DNA of 64,000 bases from Oryzias latipes (GCF_002234675.1 NC_019871.2:14912331-14976330), one strand, 5' to 3'; counted from the first letter of the stretch, positions 12,011-24,645 are shown. Numbers and translations are program-made. Notes: generated by a model from the letters alone, not told the origin.

Positions 12011-13030
12011 ATGGATTCAGCAGCAAACTCCTCCTCAAACATCTCTTGTGTTGAAATTGGAGATAGTCCCATCAGTGACCTTTTGATGTCCGTTTACATC
12101 CTGGCCTTTATCTTCGGTCTGCTTTTCAACTTGCTGACATTATGCCCTGTTTGGCATCAAGTAAAGCAAGACAGTGTTCTGGGAATCTTCCTTCTCAGTC
12201 TGTCCATTTCAGATTTGTTTTACATTATCACCTTGCCACTTTGGATCAACTATTACCTTAATGACCACAACTGGACACTGCCCCCTGAAACCTGTAGTGT
12301 AGCTGGCTTCTTCTACTACTCCAACATGTATATCAGCATCTACCTGCTCTGCTGTATCTCTGTGGATCGCAGCCTCTTGGTGTGTTATCCTCTACACTTC
12401 AAGATACACCGGACATCTCGCTATGCCTGGGTCCAGAGTGCTGTCATTTACATTTTAGTGGTGGTGTTGCACATTGTTATTCTGATCAATGACAATCTCA
12501 AAGATGCACATGATGATGAAAACAACCGCGATCGTTGTTACGAGACCTACCCCATGACGTACTACGTAGCCATTTTCAACATGGCCAGAGTGGCCATTGG
12601 CTTCCTGTTGCCTTTGGGGGTGTTAACTGTAAGCTACTGGAAGATTCTGGCCACCGTAGATAAAAGCCCTGGCCTTAATCCTCAAGCTAAGAGGAAAGTT
12701 CGACTGCTCTCTTATGGTGTGATTGGTATCTTCTCTGTATGCTTTGCTCCCTATCACATCATGTTGTTGATACGCTCAGTTGTGTACTTCAGAGCTGATG
12801 ATCATTCACCGGAAGGAAGTTATTGCAAGTTTGAACAGGACATGCACTTCGCCTTCTCCTGCACACTGGCGCTGTCCAGTCTAAACTGTGTAGTGGACCC
12901 TGTGCTGTATGTCCTGGTCAGCAATGGGGTTAGAGATAAAATGAGACTGTGTCTGAAAGTGAAACAAAAGTCGACTCCAGAAGAAGGTGGTTTGACTCCA
13001 TTAAAAGAAAACAGTAGTAATCTTATTTAA
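12011..13030 (+). CDS. gpr132: GPR132/G2A-like G-protein-coupled receptor
   Basis: A complete 339-residue class A receptor in one coding exon. It would sit in the plasma membrane, and its relatives (GPR4, GPR65, GPR68, GPR132) respond to protons or oxidised lipids. Seven hydrophobic segments are visible, the first at about 23-45. N-glycosylation sites are at N6, N10 and N87. A Cys95-Cys176 pair fits the TM3-ECL2 disulfide. TM3 ends DRS at 119-121, TM6 carries CFAPYH at 244-249, and TM7 has DPVLY at 296-300. The third loop with GLNPQAKRKV and the CFAPYHIMLLIRS block fit G2A best, while the CYETYP loop is shared with GPR65/GPR68; placement in the subfamily is therefore less certain than the superfamily. 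An upstream in-frame GTG at 11990 is not needed, because ATG at 12011 gives a normal N-terminus. DRS instead of DRY/DRF is unusual. Confidence 0.85.
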   Translation: MDSAANSSSNISCVEIGDSPISDLLMSVYILAFIFGLLFNLLTLCPVWHQVKQDSVLGIFLLSLSISDLFYIITLPLWINYYLNDHNWTLPPETCSVAGFFYYSNMYISIYLLCCISVDRSLLVCYPLHFKIHRTSRYAWVQSAVIYILVVVLHIVILINDNLKDAHDDENNRDRCYETYPMTYYVAIFNMARVAIGFLLPLGVLTVSYWKILATVDKSPGLNPQAKRKVRLLSYGVIGIFSVCFAPYHIMLLIRSVVYFRADDHSPEGSYCKFEQDMHFAFSCTLALSSLNCVVDPVLYVLVSNGVRDKMRLCLKVKQKSTPEEGGLTPLKENSSNLI

Positions 13031-13712
13031 ACCATTAACTGCATAAATCTGCATGTGAATTTTTAAAAATATATTTATTTGTAGAGATGTAGGTATATTA
13101 ACAATTCAGAAACAGTTGTTTATTCTTGAGTTTTAACTATAGAATTATCCTTCAAGCTGTAAAATGGTAGGCATCCCATTATCAGTGGAATCTAAACAGG
13201 TCAGTGTTCATTTATGACAGCAGAATTTAACCTAATTTTATTCGTATTCTTTATAGCTATTTCTTTTTAACTATATTTTAGTCATATTGACCTAGTTTTA
13301 GTCTTTTAGTTTAGTTTGAGTTGTGCAGAAACCAAAGCTATCCAAACTACAGTACAGTTTGGTACTATAGTTTATATGGTGTATAAAATGGTGTATAAAA
13401 ACAGGTACTTTCTGTTTTAGGTTAATTAAAGCTTAGAAATGTACTTGATGTAAATTTATAGACATATATGATTATTTAAAAATCTTTATGTGATAAATAT
13501 TAATAAGTAATCAAATCATTGGTTTAAAATCAAAGATTGAATCTAAACACAATACTTGGTATTCATACTATTTTTATATACTTAAAATCTTGCTGTACTG
13601 CTATCATGTGTCACACCTTGTAAAATTAAGCTTACTGATTAATAATAATTGTAAGTTTAATAAATTTATTTATAATATACTAACAAAATACTGTATATAA
13701 ATAAAATAAAAT
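13031..13712 (+). other. Probable 3' UTR with clustered polyadenylation signals
   Basis: AT-rich sequence after the receptor stop. AATAAA hexamers occur at 13659-13664 and several times within 13699-13714, any of which could end the transcript. Confidence 0.4.
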
Positions 13713-14815
13713 AAAAATCTATTATGCATTTAAAACAAACAAGAAATGAATGTTGATGTCGGATTGAACAGCTTGCAAATGTTGTTTCAAATGTGTTGTA
13801 TTTTTAACATTAATGGTTGCTCCACTCAGTGATACAACCTCTTGTTTTTGGTCGCATTATGTTTGATGTGTCTCCCCATGTCAACTTTTCTATCTCTCCC
13901 CGGAGTAGACATTTCCTTCAAACCTTCAAAAACGTACACAGGAAATCTGTTTACAGCATTTTCCCAGGTAACCTAGGTAACCAAGTGTAAGCCACACTGT
14001 GCAAGACTTTGGTCTGAATGGATCTACAGTATTTGTACTTCTTCCCACCTTTGATTGTAAAAAGTTGCTGTGTATTTTTGTCATGTTTTTATTTAAAAAT
14101 AGTGTTATGTTGAATTTTTTATCCTACAAGAACTACAAGAACTGTTTTGCTTTCCGTCAAGGAAAATATGTCGTTGATGGAGACTGTGACCAAAACATTT
14201 TGTGAACAAATTTACACTGAAACAGGTCAAATCCTTGGTAGCGTTTTGGTGTCCTCACTGGTACATTCTCTTTCTTGTCTTGCACATTAAGCAAGACAGT
14301 GGCTTATGGCTAAAATAGCATGCATCTTCCAAATAGATAACTGAATTGTCAACTTGTGGTTCTACTATACTGTGGCTTTTCCAGTTGCAGCTACTTTAGC
14401 TCTGTTGGAAAAAGTCAAAGATGAACAATTCTACTTAGAATTTAGTCTGTTGGTTGGTATGAGTGTGTTATCTATCACAACACAGCCTGTACTAAATTTA
14501 AAAGACCTGATGCATTCAGAGTGAATGCATCATTTGCCTTGATGTGAGAGAAACATGTCAATTTTATTCTAAAATAAAAAGGCAAGCTTTTTTTCTAGAT
14601 GTGTGTGCATTTTCTAGATTTTTTTTGTTGTTAGATGATAACTAAATGTGTCTGAAATAATTATTTCTGTTAAAAAAACTGCAAACTGCAAACTGAGGTC
14701 ATAAAATGTAAGTGGTTACATACTGCAAAAAACAATTAGCTACTGTATGTTTGATGTATATACTACGACACTGAAAGCATATGTGGATCCGATCTGCTGG
14801 ACTCCACAAAAACAG
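13713..14815. other. Intergenic, no gene seen
   Basis: No supportable coding or element signature. Confidence 0.5.
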
Positions 14816-14820
14816 CTTTA

Positions 14821-14890
14821 TGTTTATTTATTTATTTACCTTTATTCAACCAGGGAAGTCTTATTGACATTAAAAATCTCATTTTCAAAT
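14821..14890 (+). repeat. Dispersed fish repeat fragment
   Basis: The motif TTTATTTACCTTTATTCAAC followed by CAGGGAAGTC, ATTGACATTAAAAATCTC and ATTTTCAA recurs in many fish genomes as part of an interspersed repeat. I cannot name the family with certainty. Confidence 0.4.
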
Positions 14891-15127
14891 TGTGTGTGCG
14901 TGTGTTCTGTGGAAATGAAAGTGCACAAGTTAGTAAGGTGTTAACCTCAAGAGGAGATGTTGACGCAAATTCATTTACAGAAGTTTTCCTTAATGTGTAG
15001 GAAAGTCTAACGGCAGGAAAGCCCAGTTTAGTTTAGTCTGTTTAGTTTAGTTTAGCCAATACCCATTAAATTATGTGACTTCATGTTCTTTATGATTCAT
15101 ATTTATTACACAACTACCGGTTTGAAC

Positions 15128-15205
15128 CCCATTGAGATGACTATTGTTGTAATACTGGGCTTTATAAATAAAATTGAATTGAATTGAATGGTATTGAATT
15201 GAAAT
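15128..15205 (+). mobile_element. LINE 3' tail with (ATTGA)n end
   Basis: A CCATTGAGATGACTATTGTTG segment leads into GGGCTTTATAAATAAAATTG and then imperfect GAATT/ATTGA repeats. This is the usual end of a 5'-truncated fish LINE or a LINE-tailed SINE. A TTTAG-rich run at 15025-15055 precedes it. Confidence 0.5.
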
Positions 15206-18200
15206 GTGATGGGGGTTTAGAAGTCTTTTACAAATTACAACCATAATCAACAATATTTATGATAACGCTTATATGCTTCGCAAAATTTTGTTTAAACGTT
15301 TAATGCTCTCCACTAGATTTTCATTTGGTTTACTGTTCTGACGAAACAAAGGTTTTTAAAAACAGATTTTGCAAGCCTTCCTCTGAGGATCCAGTCTTGC
15401 GTAAAAAAGCTCCTTTACCAAAATAAAGCTTATACAAAAATTCAGTCTTCTATTAGCATTGCACAAAGTATTGTTTCATACTTAAATTAGTTTCAATTAT
15501 TAGTTTGGTTTTGTTCCAGCTGTTCCATATTTTGGGGCATTCTGAAACATTTTGTTCAACATAAAGCACATTGCTCAAAGTATTTAAGTTAAGAAGAAGT
15601 TGTTCAAGATTTTTTTAACCAATATTAGAGCTTTTATGGCTTTCCAAAGGAGTAAGTAAAGTTTTGGGTGTATGTAGGTCATAAAACAAATAAACAAGTC
15701 ACAAAAACAAGGGTAAGGAACTCCAAAATAACATGCTCCTAACCAGTTCTGACTTAGTTGTCAGCGATTAAAAAAAAAAAAAGAACTCTTGATGTTATTT
15801 TTTTGTTTGTTTATTACTTGAAAATTCTATTTGAGAGAGTATTACACTGTCACATATTGAGAAGGAATAACCTGGTAAAGTTACAGTTATAGTAAAACTT
15901 TTCAGGAAAGAAAACATTCGTAGGTGATTCACATAAGCAGAAAATACAACAAAAGCGCGTGTAAAATTTCTGTTAAACTGAGGTTTCCATGAAGTCTTGT
16001 TTAGCTGCTTTGACATGTCTCTGACTATTTTTGAGGCTGGATAAATGAAACTTGTCTGAGCTTCAAGGCAAGCCTGCTTCTATTAAGGTTTCTTGATTGA
16101 ATTTGCTCTTCTTGTTTTTTTTTTCCCCCTGGTTATTATGGTTCACGAAAAAATGGTTTAACAAAGGTTAACCAAAAATATAGCTTTAACCCCGAAAAAA
16201 GTAAAATAAAATAAATAAATAAAAACACGTCAAAACAGAAATGACAGAATGTCCAGAATACCAGAACAGCTGGAAAGAAAAACATGGTAGTGACCATGTG
16301 TTACCTTGTATTGTGGTATTGGAAACGCAAAAGCATACTTATTTGGTACTCTTGTGCAATAGTTCCTTAAACGACTCACTGAAAAAAGCAATTTTTCAAA
16401 AAACTTACTTAAAAAATTAATCAGTGAAAATTAGACATTGTTGATGAATTATTGTTCACAAAATAACAAAAATGCAAATAAAACATGTTTGGACATAAAG
16501 GATGATTCCTCTACTAAAAACTGTAAATAGTTTGACCATAGCAGCTTACCAAAATTAATTATAGGGACATATAAATGTATTTAAGTCCTCTATATCAATC
16601 TATAAAATCATTTTCAAAAAACAAAAAAGGAAACAGAACACCTCAAAATATTAATATATTTAATTTCAACTATTTTAGTGACCAATATGTGTTTACTGTC
16701 ATTCACAGAGAGATACCAACAAAAAAGATGTGTGGCGATTCAGAAGTCCAGCCAGGTCTCTAAACTTACAGATGCCAAGTGTAGCTGTTCATTGGAGAAC
16801 TGGCGAAAATAAACATCTGAAAATAGAAAAAGTTCCTCTTTTTTAAATTTTATTTTGAGAGCCAGCAATGAGTAACTTTTTTTCCTCTTTTTGGGGTGGG
16901 GTGGAATGGGGGGAATAATTTCTGAGACGACAAGATTCAAATGAAATCTATTCAATGTTAAACCTTGTGCTCACAGAAATGTTCTGTTTTCCAAATATTT
17001 AAGTTTTAAAAATCCAAACAATTAATCTACAATTAGATGTTGTCATCTGTTGACATCTGTCACTAATATTCCTGTTTTAGAATCATTTGGTTCACTGTCT
17101 CTGTGAAGATTTAAAAAAAATGCAAACAAACAAAAATTTGGAGTAAGGAGAGCACTCATTTTATATCAGAAATTTTGACTTGCAAAGGAGCCAATTGCAG
17201 GAAAAACAGAGGGTTGATGACTCTAAATTAAAATTAAAAGATTAAGACATTAATTAAAAATAGCAAACACCCAAACAGGCATTTCAAAACCTGAAGCACG
17301 ATCAGCAAAGGGTAACAACAAGGGTAATTTACCTTGAATAACTAAAGCATTTGACTTCAGTAGACTGAAAATAATTAACTTAGAAGAAAGCATATGTCAG
17401 GATAAAAAAAATTAAACCTGGTCTGAACAAGACAGCATAAACAAAAAGCTAAGAAAGGAAATGTAACCTAAAAACAAAACAAAGCTCAATAGAGAGAACA
17501 AGAAAAAAATTTAATAAAGGAAATGAAACTCAAACAGCATACAACTTTACAGGAAGCACCAAAACACATATTAAGAAAATTTTTTTTATATTTTTTTCAG
17601 TGCAAGGACTGGAAGCTATTTTTAATGGGTTTGCAATTTTAAGGTGGACAAAGCAGAGTGAGAGGTCAGTGGTTTTGGCTGTATACCTCCCTATTGCTGT
17701 CACTATGCATTTAACCGTCGCCTGTTTTAGGCTTTGTGTCAACAATAGATTCTTGACTAGAGATCAGCCAAAATGTTTTTTGTTTCTTTTAGGGGCCGAT
17801 GCTGATAACTAGTAGTTAAAAAGGCCAATAAGTTATATTTGGAGCAGATATTCATTTGCAGTAACAGTAATATTGACAACAAAATTTAGAATAATACAAA
17901 CACTAATAAGTACGGTAACTTTTTTTTAATTTAAAAAACAAGTTAATAGCTCCTAAATGCAGGGATTAGCAAGATCAGCAGCACATATTATACATATTTT
18001 AAGTCAAAGAAACAGTTCCCTGAAATTGTTCATAGTGAATAAAGAAAAAAACATCAACACAAACGAAATTACCCATCTTTGTGATACATTAAAACAAAAA
18101 GTTCCTTGGCACAGTAGTAGCATATCTTAAAAGGTAAATAAATAGCTATCTGAATTTTTACCATTAAATAAAACAAAGTTCAATACAATTTGTGAAAAAA

Positions 18201-18835
18201 GTGACTGGTAAATAGCTCAAGATTGTTCAAAAAGTTGTTCTGCGTGTTCTCCAACTAAATGGCTTCTCTTGGGCTTGTAAATTGCAGAGACCTTCCTGAC
18301 GATGCTTGTTCAGTACTGATGAAGATGGTGCACTAAGAAACTTTCTTGCATATTCTGCAAATTGCTTGAATCGTCGTTCATGTTGGCGCTGAACAGGAGG
18401 GATGGACCGCAGTTATACACAGGGCAGCTAAAGCGCTTGTGCTGCTTTTTTTTTTTTTGGGTTTGGGACGGACAAACATTCATTTTTTTTAATGTGCAAT
18501 GCTTAAACAGTGTTTAAAAACCTTTGTGTTAACATGTTAAAAGTGACAGACCTAGTTGCTAGTATCACGCAGAGGACTGAATGCATGTTTTGCACAACCA
18601 TTCATATCATGCCACAATTGGGACAATGCTGGAGACAGAGCGGCATGCAGCTGCATCCAGGCTAAAACAACTAGTTCACAATCTGGAGCTGATTAACAAT
18701 ATGATATTATGAGTAGTAACAGAATTTAGGTGGAGACAGACAGAAAATTGACACTAATAGATTGAGATTTAACACACAGGTGCTGCTGTTTGTTGGTGAT
18801 GGGAGGAATGCAAATTGTGACTTTCTACTTCTTTA
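15206..18835. other. Long intergenic stretch, no gene seen
   Basis: AT-rich sequence with several A or T runs. All ORFs are short and overlap on both strands. No element termini were recognised. Confidence 0.5.
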
Positions 18836-18837
18836 GC

Positions 18838-19060
18838 TCCCATCTGCTCCCTTCAGGGATCGCCACAGCAAATTATCCACCTCCATCCAAACCTGTCCAC
18901 TTCATCCTCCTCACTAACACCAACTACCATCAAAGTCCCCCTACACTACACTACTGAACCTCCTCACAGAGATTAGGACTTCCTCCAGGGTTCCAGATCA
19001 ACATATTCACTGCTTCTGCTCTAAACATGTCCAAACCGTTGAAAATGGACATTCTTGGCT
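18838..19060 (+). repeat. Dispersed repeat related to the 56.5 kb copy
   Basis: Contains CTCCCTTCAGGGATCGCC, then CACAGCAAAT, a CCATCCAAACCTGTCC block, CTCACTAACACCAACTACC and AACATGTCCAAACC, in the order of an interspersed repeat common in fish. A shorter related copy begins near 56524 in this window. Confidence 0.5.
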
Positions 19061-19825
19061 CTATTTTCAAAGCATCTATTACAAGTTTTCTCACTGATCC
19101 ATTTAGTTTAGATCAATAGAATCGAGGCACCAACAATTATTTTAAACTATTTTTTCCTTAACGTGATATTTTTATAAAGGGTACAACATTTTTCAAAAGA
19201 CCTTATAACAAAATTCTTCCAACAAGCAGCCCCAACAAACTTCTACAATGAAAAATTATATAAATTGTATCTAGATGTGAATGACTTGTTAGTCTCGAGT
19301 CAGAAGGTGATTAAATAATTGTTCTGGTACTCTATAGTTAAACACTTGATAGTCTAAACCTCAAAGAAAACAAGATTGGGGGACAAGAAATATAGAAACT
19401 TTCCAAGGGATTTAGTAAAAATGCACAGTCTGTACTCGTAAACAAACAGGGAAACCTTAAATTCGTCAACCAGCAACCATCCCTATGTAATATTAAGGAT
19501 TGGAATAAATATTTCTAGTACGGTTTGTGTGACAAAAAAAAAAAAAAAAGAAACAATATATATATATAATAGCTTTTGAATGAATATTGATTAAAACTAT
19601 TCCACTTTTTTATACGTCATTAATGTTCACTTATTTTTTTTCTTTTTTTGTAAATAAGTGTTGTTTTTTTAAGACTCATGTTTGTAGAGGATATGATGGT
19701 CAGGTAAAAAAAAAAAAAAACTGAAAGCATTAGGCCCACCGCATTACAGATCCATTTACTGGCAGCACGGCATACAGCCAGAGTGGCCACTTGGAAAATC
19801 AGTATGGTTTTATTGATAGCCTTGT

Positions 19826-19965
19826 AATGCAGGGTTGGTATAAATGCACTGTCTGGAAAAGCAATTCTTGCTTGTTCCTTTTGGATCTCAGACTCATGCA
19901 GGGTTGGTATAAATGCACTGTCTAGATAAGCAATTCTTGCTTGTTCCTTTTGGATCTCAGACTCA
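19826..19965 (+). repeat. Tandem duplication, two 69-bp copies
   Basis: A 69-bp unit beginning ATGCAGGGTTGGTATAAATG is present twice head to tail (about 19827-19895 and 19896-19965), with only a few differences around the TCTGGAAAAGC/TCTAGATAAGC position. Confidence 0.85.
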
Positions 19966-21385
19966 TAATTGTGACGCTTACAAAGGAGCTACCAGCAGAA
20001 AGCAATTTATATGCTTCTCTATCACAATGACAAATCCATGATTACTTAAAAACATCTAGAGGGGACCAGCAGTATCTTTGGTCATTTACTTTTCAAGTTT
20101 ACAGCATATTAGAGTGAAGGATTTGAACAAGTACATTATAATATCTTACCTTTTTTTGTTGCAGTTCTCTCTCTTGTTAATTGTATTTCCTTTTTCTCTT
20201 GATATTCAAAATCAAAAGTTTAAAACAAGCTTAATTGCAAAATATATCAGGTGGTTTCTCATGGCTCTCATATCATTTTAGTTTTCTTTTGGATTTTTTG
20301 ACTAAATTTTCCTGCAGCAGACACTTAGATAAAACATGCCAGTTTATTAAGCAAGGACACACTCTTGACAAGCTGATATTTCACTTCTTTATTTCGGGCT
20401 GCAAGAGTGACAATTCCGTCTCATCAGATCTTGTACCATCAGTTTTCTCCCAGATGACGTACAGGTGAGATCATGAGAGCTCTGGCATGCTAGGAGCAAA
20501 ACGAAATGCAAATTAAAACATCGCCCAGGCTGTAAGCCTTCAGATTCTTGGCAATGTATGGTGACACATGGGGAAATGTCAGGTACTGTACACCATCTGT
20601 ACATCAGGTAAAAATTCAGATTTCAGCAGCTTAGAAAACATTGATTTTGGCAGTATCTGTAAGTCCAGTTAAATTGATTTGGTTAATTAAACAACACCTG
20701 GCTTCATCTATCAAGTAGCAAATCCTTTTAGATAAGCTGGGATCATCATTATTTTTTTAGACCATTTTAGCATTTCAAACCCAACTGCAGTTCAAAGCAG
20801 GTGATGTTTTCCATCCAGTAGGCTATGGTGATATAAAAAAAAGACAAATCCTGTTTAAAATTACTAGTTTTCAACCCCCATAGCTTTACTGCTCACTGTG
20901 TAGTGGCGCTGGATTGGGTTTGAGTATCTCTTCATAGCAAGACATTTTTAATTATTTACATGATTGTTGACTCTTTGCCTAACGGGATAAATAAGTTACA
21001 AAAAAGCATCACTTTTCATTAGAAAAATTCGTCTGACCAGGTAACAAAAACAAAATAAAACAAAACACATTTTATGTGTAATTTGACTTGGCTGTTGGTA
21101 GAAGTGTTTATTATATTGAAGCTAAGCGTGACAGCGTTTGACACACGAGGACACCAGCAAAGTGATGCTAAAAGATGTTTTGTCTTTTAAGCTTGTGGCT
21201 AAAAACAGCATGATTTAGGTATGACATTCTTAAATAACTTTTTTTGGAGGTTATTCCCAAGATGGTAATATGAAAAATTGATGTTTAGTCAGACTTTATC
21301 ACTTCACTCATAACATTCCTTTGTAGCCTTTCGTCTTATTTTTCTTTCTTGTTTTAAATGAACATTTAAGCAATATGTTCAAAGT
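19966..21385. other. Intergenic, no gene seen
   Basis: AT-rich sequence with short chance ORFs only. Confidence 0.5.
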
Positions 21386-21606
21386 TTTTAAGGGCCAATA
21401 TCATGCTTTTCTTAAGCCTTTCAGAGTAAACTAAATCCATGTATATGATAATACATTACCATTGACACTCTAAAGAACAATTCTTTAATGACATTTTAGT
21501 TATTTTTGCAGCTGATGTTCATACCCGGAAAGTAAGACATCCTGATCTCTGAGGCACCGCCTTTTCACTCCTTGTGGGTGAAAGCCGCCATTTCATGACG
21601 CCAACC
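21386..21606 (+). repeat. Dispersed TTAA-ended repeat, left part (host of the L2 insertion)
   Basis: Starts TTAAGGGCCAATATCATGC and is roughly 80 percent similar by eye to 34947-35150, through the shared end CTCCTTGTGGGTG. A probable right part with GAGGCCCTTTAAT lies at 24113-24645 beyond the L2-type LINE, so the LINE appears to have inserted into this repeat. Confidence 0.6.
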
Positions 21607-21842
21607 TAGGCAAGGCAAGGCAAGGCAAGTTTATTTATATAGCACATTTCCTGTACAGAGACAATTCAAAGTGCTTTACATAAAAAATTAAAAGAACGAT
21701 TAAAAACAAATTGTAAAAATGTGATCATTAAAACAAAATTAAAAGATAGTAAACAAGATTTGAATTTAAAACAAGCATAGATAAACAGTGTGGACACTAA
21801 AAGACACTAAGTGTTTCAGCAGATCTGATGTTTTCTGGAAGT

Positions 21843-23315
21843 CTATTCCAGATCTGAAGCATAGAAAGTGAATGCAGCTTCTCCATGCTTAGTTCTGGCT
21901 CTGGGGACTGATAAAAGACCGGATCCAGAAGAGCGGAGAGGTCTGGCTGGTACGTACTGGGTCAGGAGGTCAGCCATGTATTTTGGTGCTAAACCATTCA
22001 AAGCTTTATAAACCAGTAACAGAACTTTAAAGTCTCTCCTCTGACAGACAGGTAGCCAGTGCAAAGACCTCAGAACTGGACTAATGAGGTCCACTTTCTT
22101 GGTCCTTGTGAGGACCCGGGCAGCAGAGTTCTGAATAAGCTGCAGTTTCCTGATGGATTTTTTTGGTAGTCCTCTAAACACACTGTTACAGTAATCAAGT
22201 CGACTAAAGATGAAAGCATGCACTTGTTTCTCCAGGTCCTGCTTAGACATCAGATCTTTAATCCTTGAGATATTTTTGAGATGATAATAGGCTGATTTTG
22301 TAACTGCCTTGATGTGTTTATCAAAATTTAGGTCTGTGTCTATCAATACACCCAAGTTTTTGGCCTGGTTGGTAGTTTTTAGTTGAATGGATTGAAGCTC
22401 TATAATGACGTCCAACCTTTTTTCTTTAGCCCCAAAGACAATAACCTCAGTTTTGTTTTTGTTTAGCTGTAGTAAATTATGGCACATCCAGTCATTAATG
22501 TCCTCAATGCATTTACCAAGAGCTTGTACACGGCCTCGGTCGCCCGGTGTCAGTCTAATATATATCTGTGTATCATCTGGATAACTATGATAGCTAATGT
22601 TGTTTTTCTTTATCACTTGGGCCAGTGGGAGCATGTAGATGTTAAATAGAAGTGGTCCTAGGATGGAGCCTTGGGGTACTCCACATGTGATTTCTATTGG
22701 CTCAGAAGTAAAGTTACCAATGGACACAAAATATTTCCTGTTTTCTAAGTACGTTTTGAACCAGTTTAATACTGGCCCAGTGAGACCCACCCAGCCTTCC
22801 AGTCGTCTGGGTAGTATTGCATGATCGACTGTATCAAACGCAGTACTGAGATCCAGTAGAACTAGCACTGACATATTCCCACTGTCTGTATTCAAACGTA
22901 TGTCATTAATCACTTTGATCAGGGCCGTTTCAGTGCTGTGATTCTGTCTGAAGCCTGACTGGAAGGCATCATAGCAGTTATTTTTTATTAGGAATTCATT
23001 TAGCTGATGGAAAACAGCTTTTTCAATGATTTTGCTTAAAAATGGCAGGTTTGATATCGGTCTATAGTTGTTCATTTGAGTTTTGTCTAGACTGTCCTTT
23101 TTTAGAAGAGGTTTAATTACAGCTGTTTTTAGTGGATCTGGGAAAACGCCAGATGTTAACGACAAGTTGATAGTCTGGAGCAGGTCTGGTTCCAATGTCT
23201 TTGAGACTTTTTTGAAAAAGCTAGTGGGTAGAATATCCAGACTGCAAGAGGAGGAGTTCAGTTGCGATAGAATGTCCAGCAGTGCTTTGCTGTTTATGGG
23301 TTGAAACTGAGCCAT
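21843..23315 (-). pseudogene. L2-type LINE reverse transcriptase, catalytic box altered
   Basis: 490 codons covering the RT domain. Visible motifs in order: NNYRPISNLPFLSKI (about 82-96), FQSGFRQNHSTETA (118-131), LLDLSTAFDTVDH (153-165, with catalytic D155), GVPQGSILGPLLFNIYM (212-228), then SYPDD at 244-248 where the family has SYADD, and LGVLIDTDLNF followed by the C-terminal LRSLHWLPV block. The A-to-P change in the catalytic box, the missing N-terminus and the frameshifted C-terminus indicate a dead copy. It reverse-transcribed its own RNA when active. Confidence 0.85.
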
Positions 23316-23385
23316 TGGATTAATACTGGTTTCTAGTGGATAGGGTTCATATCTTGAGCTTGTAGTTGATGAAACTATTGTTTGT

Positions 23386-24081
23386 CTAGTGTTTTATGAT
23401 TTTGTCCCTGAAGAATTTGGCAAAGTCATTACAGCCTTTGATGGAGTAAAATTCTGGTGCCACTGTCACAGGGGGTTTTGTCAACCTGTCGACTATATTA
23501 AATAGGACCCGAGCATTATGGGAGTTTTTGGTAATAATTTCAGAAAAAGAGGACTTTCTTGTATTGCACAGTTGTAAATTATAGAAGTGAAGTTTCTCTT
23601 TATAAATGTCATAATCTACCTGTAGTTTAAATTTTCTCCATTTGCGTTCAAATTTCCTACATTCTCTTTTTCCATTGTTTACAACAATGGAATTTCTCCA
23701 TGGAGATTTTTTCCTACCAGAGATCACCTTCACTTTACTAGGAGCAATATTATCCATGATATTTGACATGTTGGAATTAAAGCTGTTCACAAGTTCGTTG
23801 ACTGAATTCCCTGAGAGGGGAGGAGTCAGGGAGAACATCTGATTGAACATCTCACTAGTATTTTCAGTTGTATACCGTTTTGTGATCTCCTCCCTTAAAA
23901 CATTTGTGTATACTGGAATAATGCTCTCGCAGGAAACACAGCAGTGATCAGACAGACCTAAGTCACATACAGTAACCTTACTGATGTTCAGACCTTTGGA
24001 AATCAATAAATCAAGAATATTCCCCCTGTCGTGTGTGGGCTCTGTTACATGTTGAGTCATTCCGAAATTGTCAATTGGCAA
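23386..24081 (-). pseudogene. L2-type LINE endonuclease C-terminus and linker fragment
   Basis: 231 codons upstream of, and in another frame from, the RT ORF. The start reads GMTQHVTEPTHDRGNILDL followed by LGLSDHCCV, the terminal part of an APE-type endonuclease including the SDH motif. A basic linker with KKSPWRN follows. The element is truncated just upstream of this ORF. Confidence 0.8.
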
Positions 24082-24112
24082 TGATGAAACTGATATCGTT
24101 TTTTTTAAACAA

Positions 24113-24645
24113 ACAATTTTTTGTTAGGAACTTACTTGCGGGGAAAAAATCTTTTTCAAACCCTAAACTCTAACAGAGTTGCTGTGACCTTGCAGAGGTG
24201 CAAAGACAGCTAAATGCTGGAGACAGACAAGGAAAAGGTTGCCGTCTCCAGCAGCTTTGTGGCTCCTTACTCCAGAGCCGGTCCCAGCAGAGTGTCTGTG
24301 TTTCTCCCAGAAAAACCAACAACATCCAAACGTTTGCAAAGGTGCATGTGTGTATTGTGCATTAAAAAAAAAGTGTTTTAGCCCATCACGTCTAGCTGTG
24401 TCAACCTGGGGGTGGTGCTGGCAGCACAGACTCTTCCTGGAAGGGGCTGTTTTTCATCTATGTGACAATGTGAGAACCCACTCGTTTTAATGGATTGGGA
24501 GGGGCTGGTGCTCAGAGCGCAGGTTTTTAGAGGAATACTCAGAAATGTGTGAATGGATGAAAATACAGCTTTGGGATTGTTATTTGTGAGGAAGTAACAT
24601 TATAGTACACTTATAAGTAAAAAAAGTTTGAGGCCCTTTAATAAA
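24113..24645 (+). repeat. Dispersed TTAA-ended repeat, probable right part
   Basis: Non-coding sequence ending GAGGCCCTTTAATAAAT, the inverse of the GGGCC terminus at 21389. It includes GAATACTCAGAAATGTGTG, similar to AAGAAATACTCAAAAATG at about 35686 in the second copy region. Assignment to the same element as 21386-21606 is inference. Confidence 0.45.

Larger units (their letters stand above)
21607..24110 (-). mobile_element. 5'-truncated L2-type LINE
   Basis: A non-LTR retrotransposon in reverse orientation, beginning inside the endonuclease domain near 24110 and ending in a (CTTGC)n tail at 21609-21629. It carries the C-terminal part of an apurinic-type endonuclease, a full reverse-transcriptase domain and the C-terminal LHWLPV region. 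At least two frameshifts break it: one between the two long ORFs near 23350, and one near 21860 just before the expected WNRLPENI segment. No flanking target duplication was clear to me. Confidence 0.85.
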
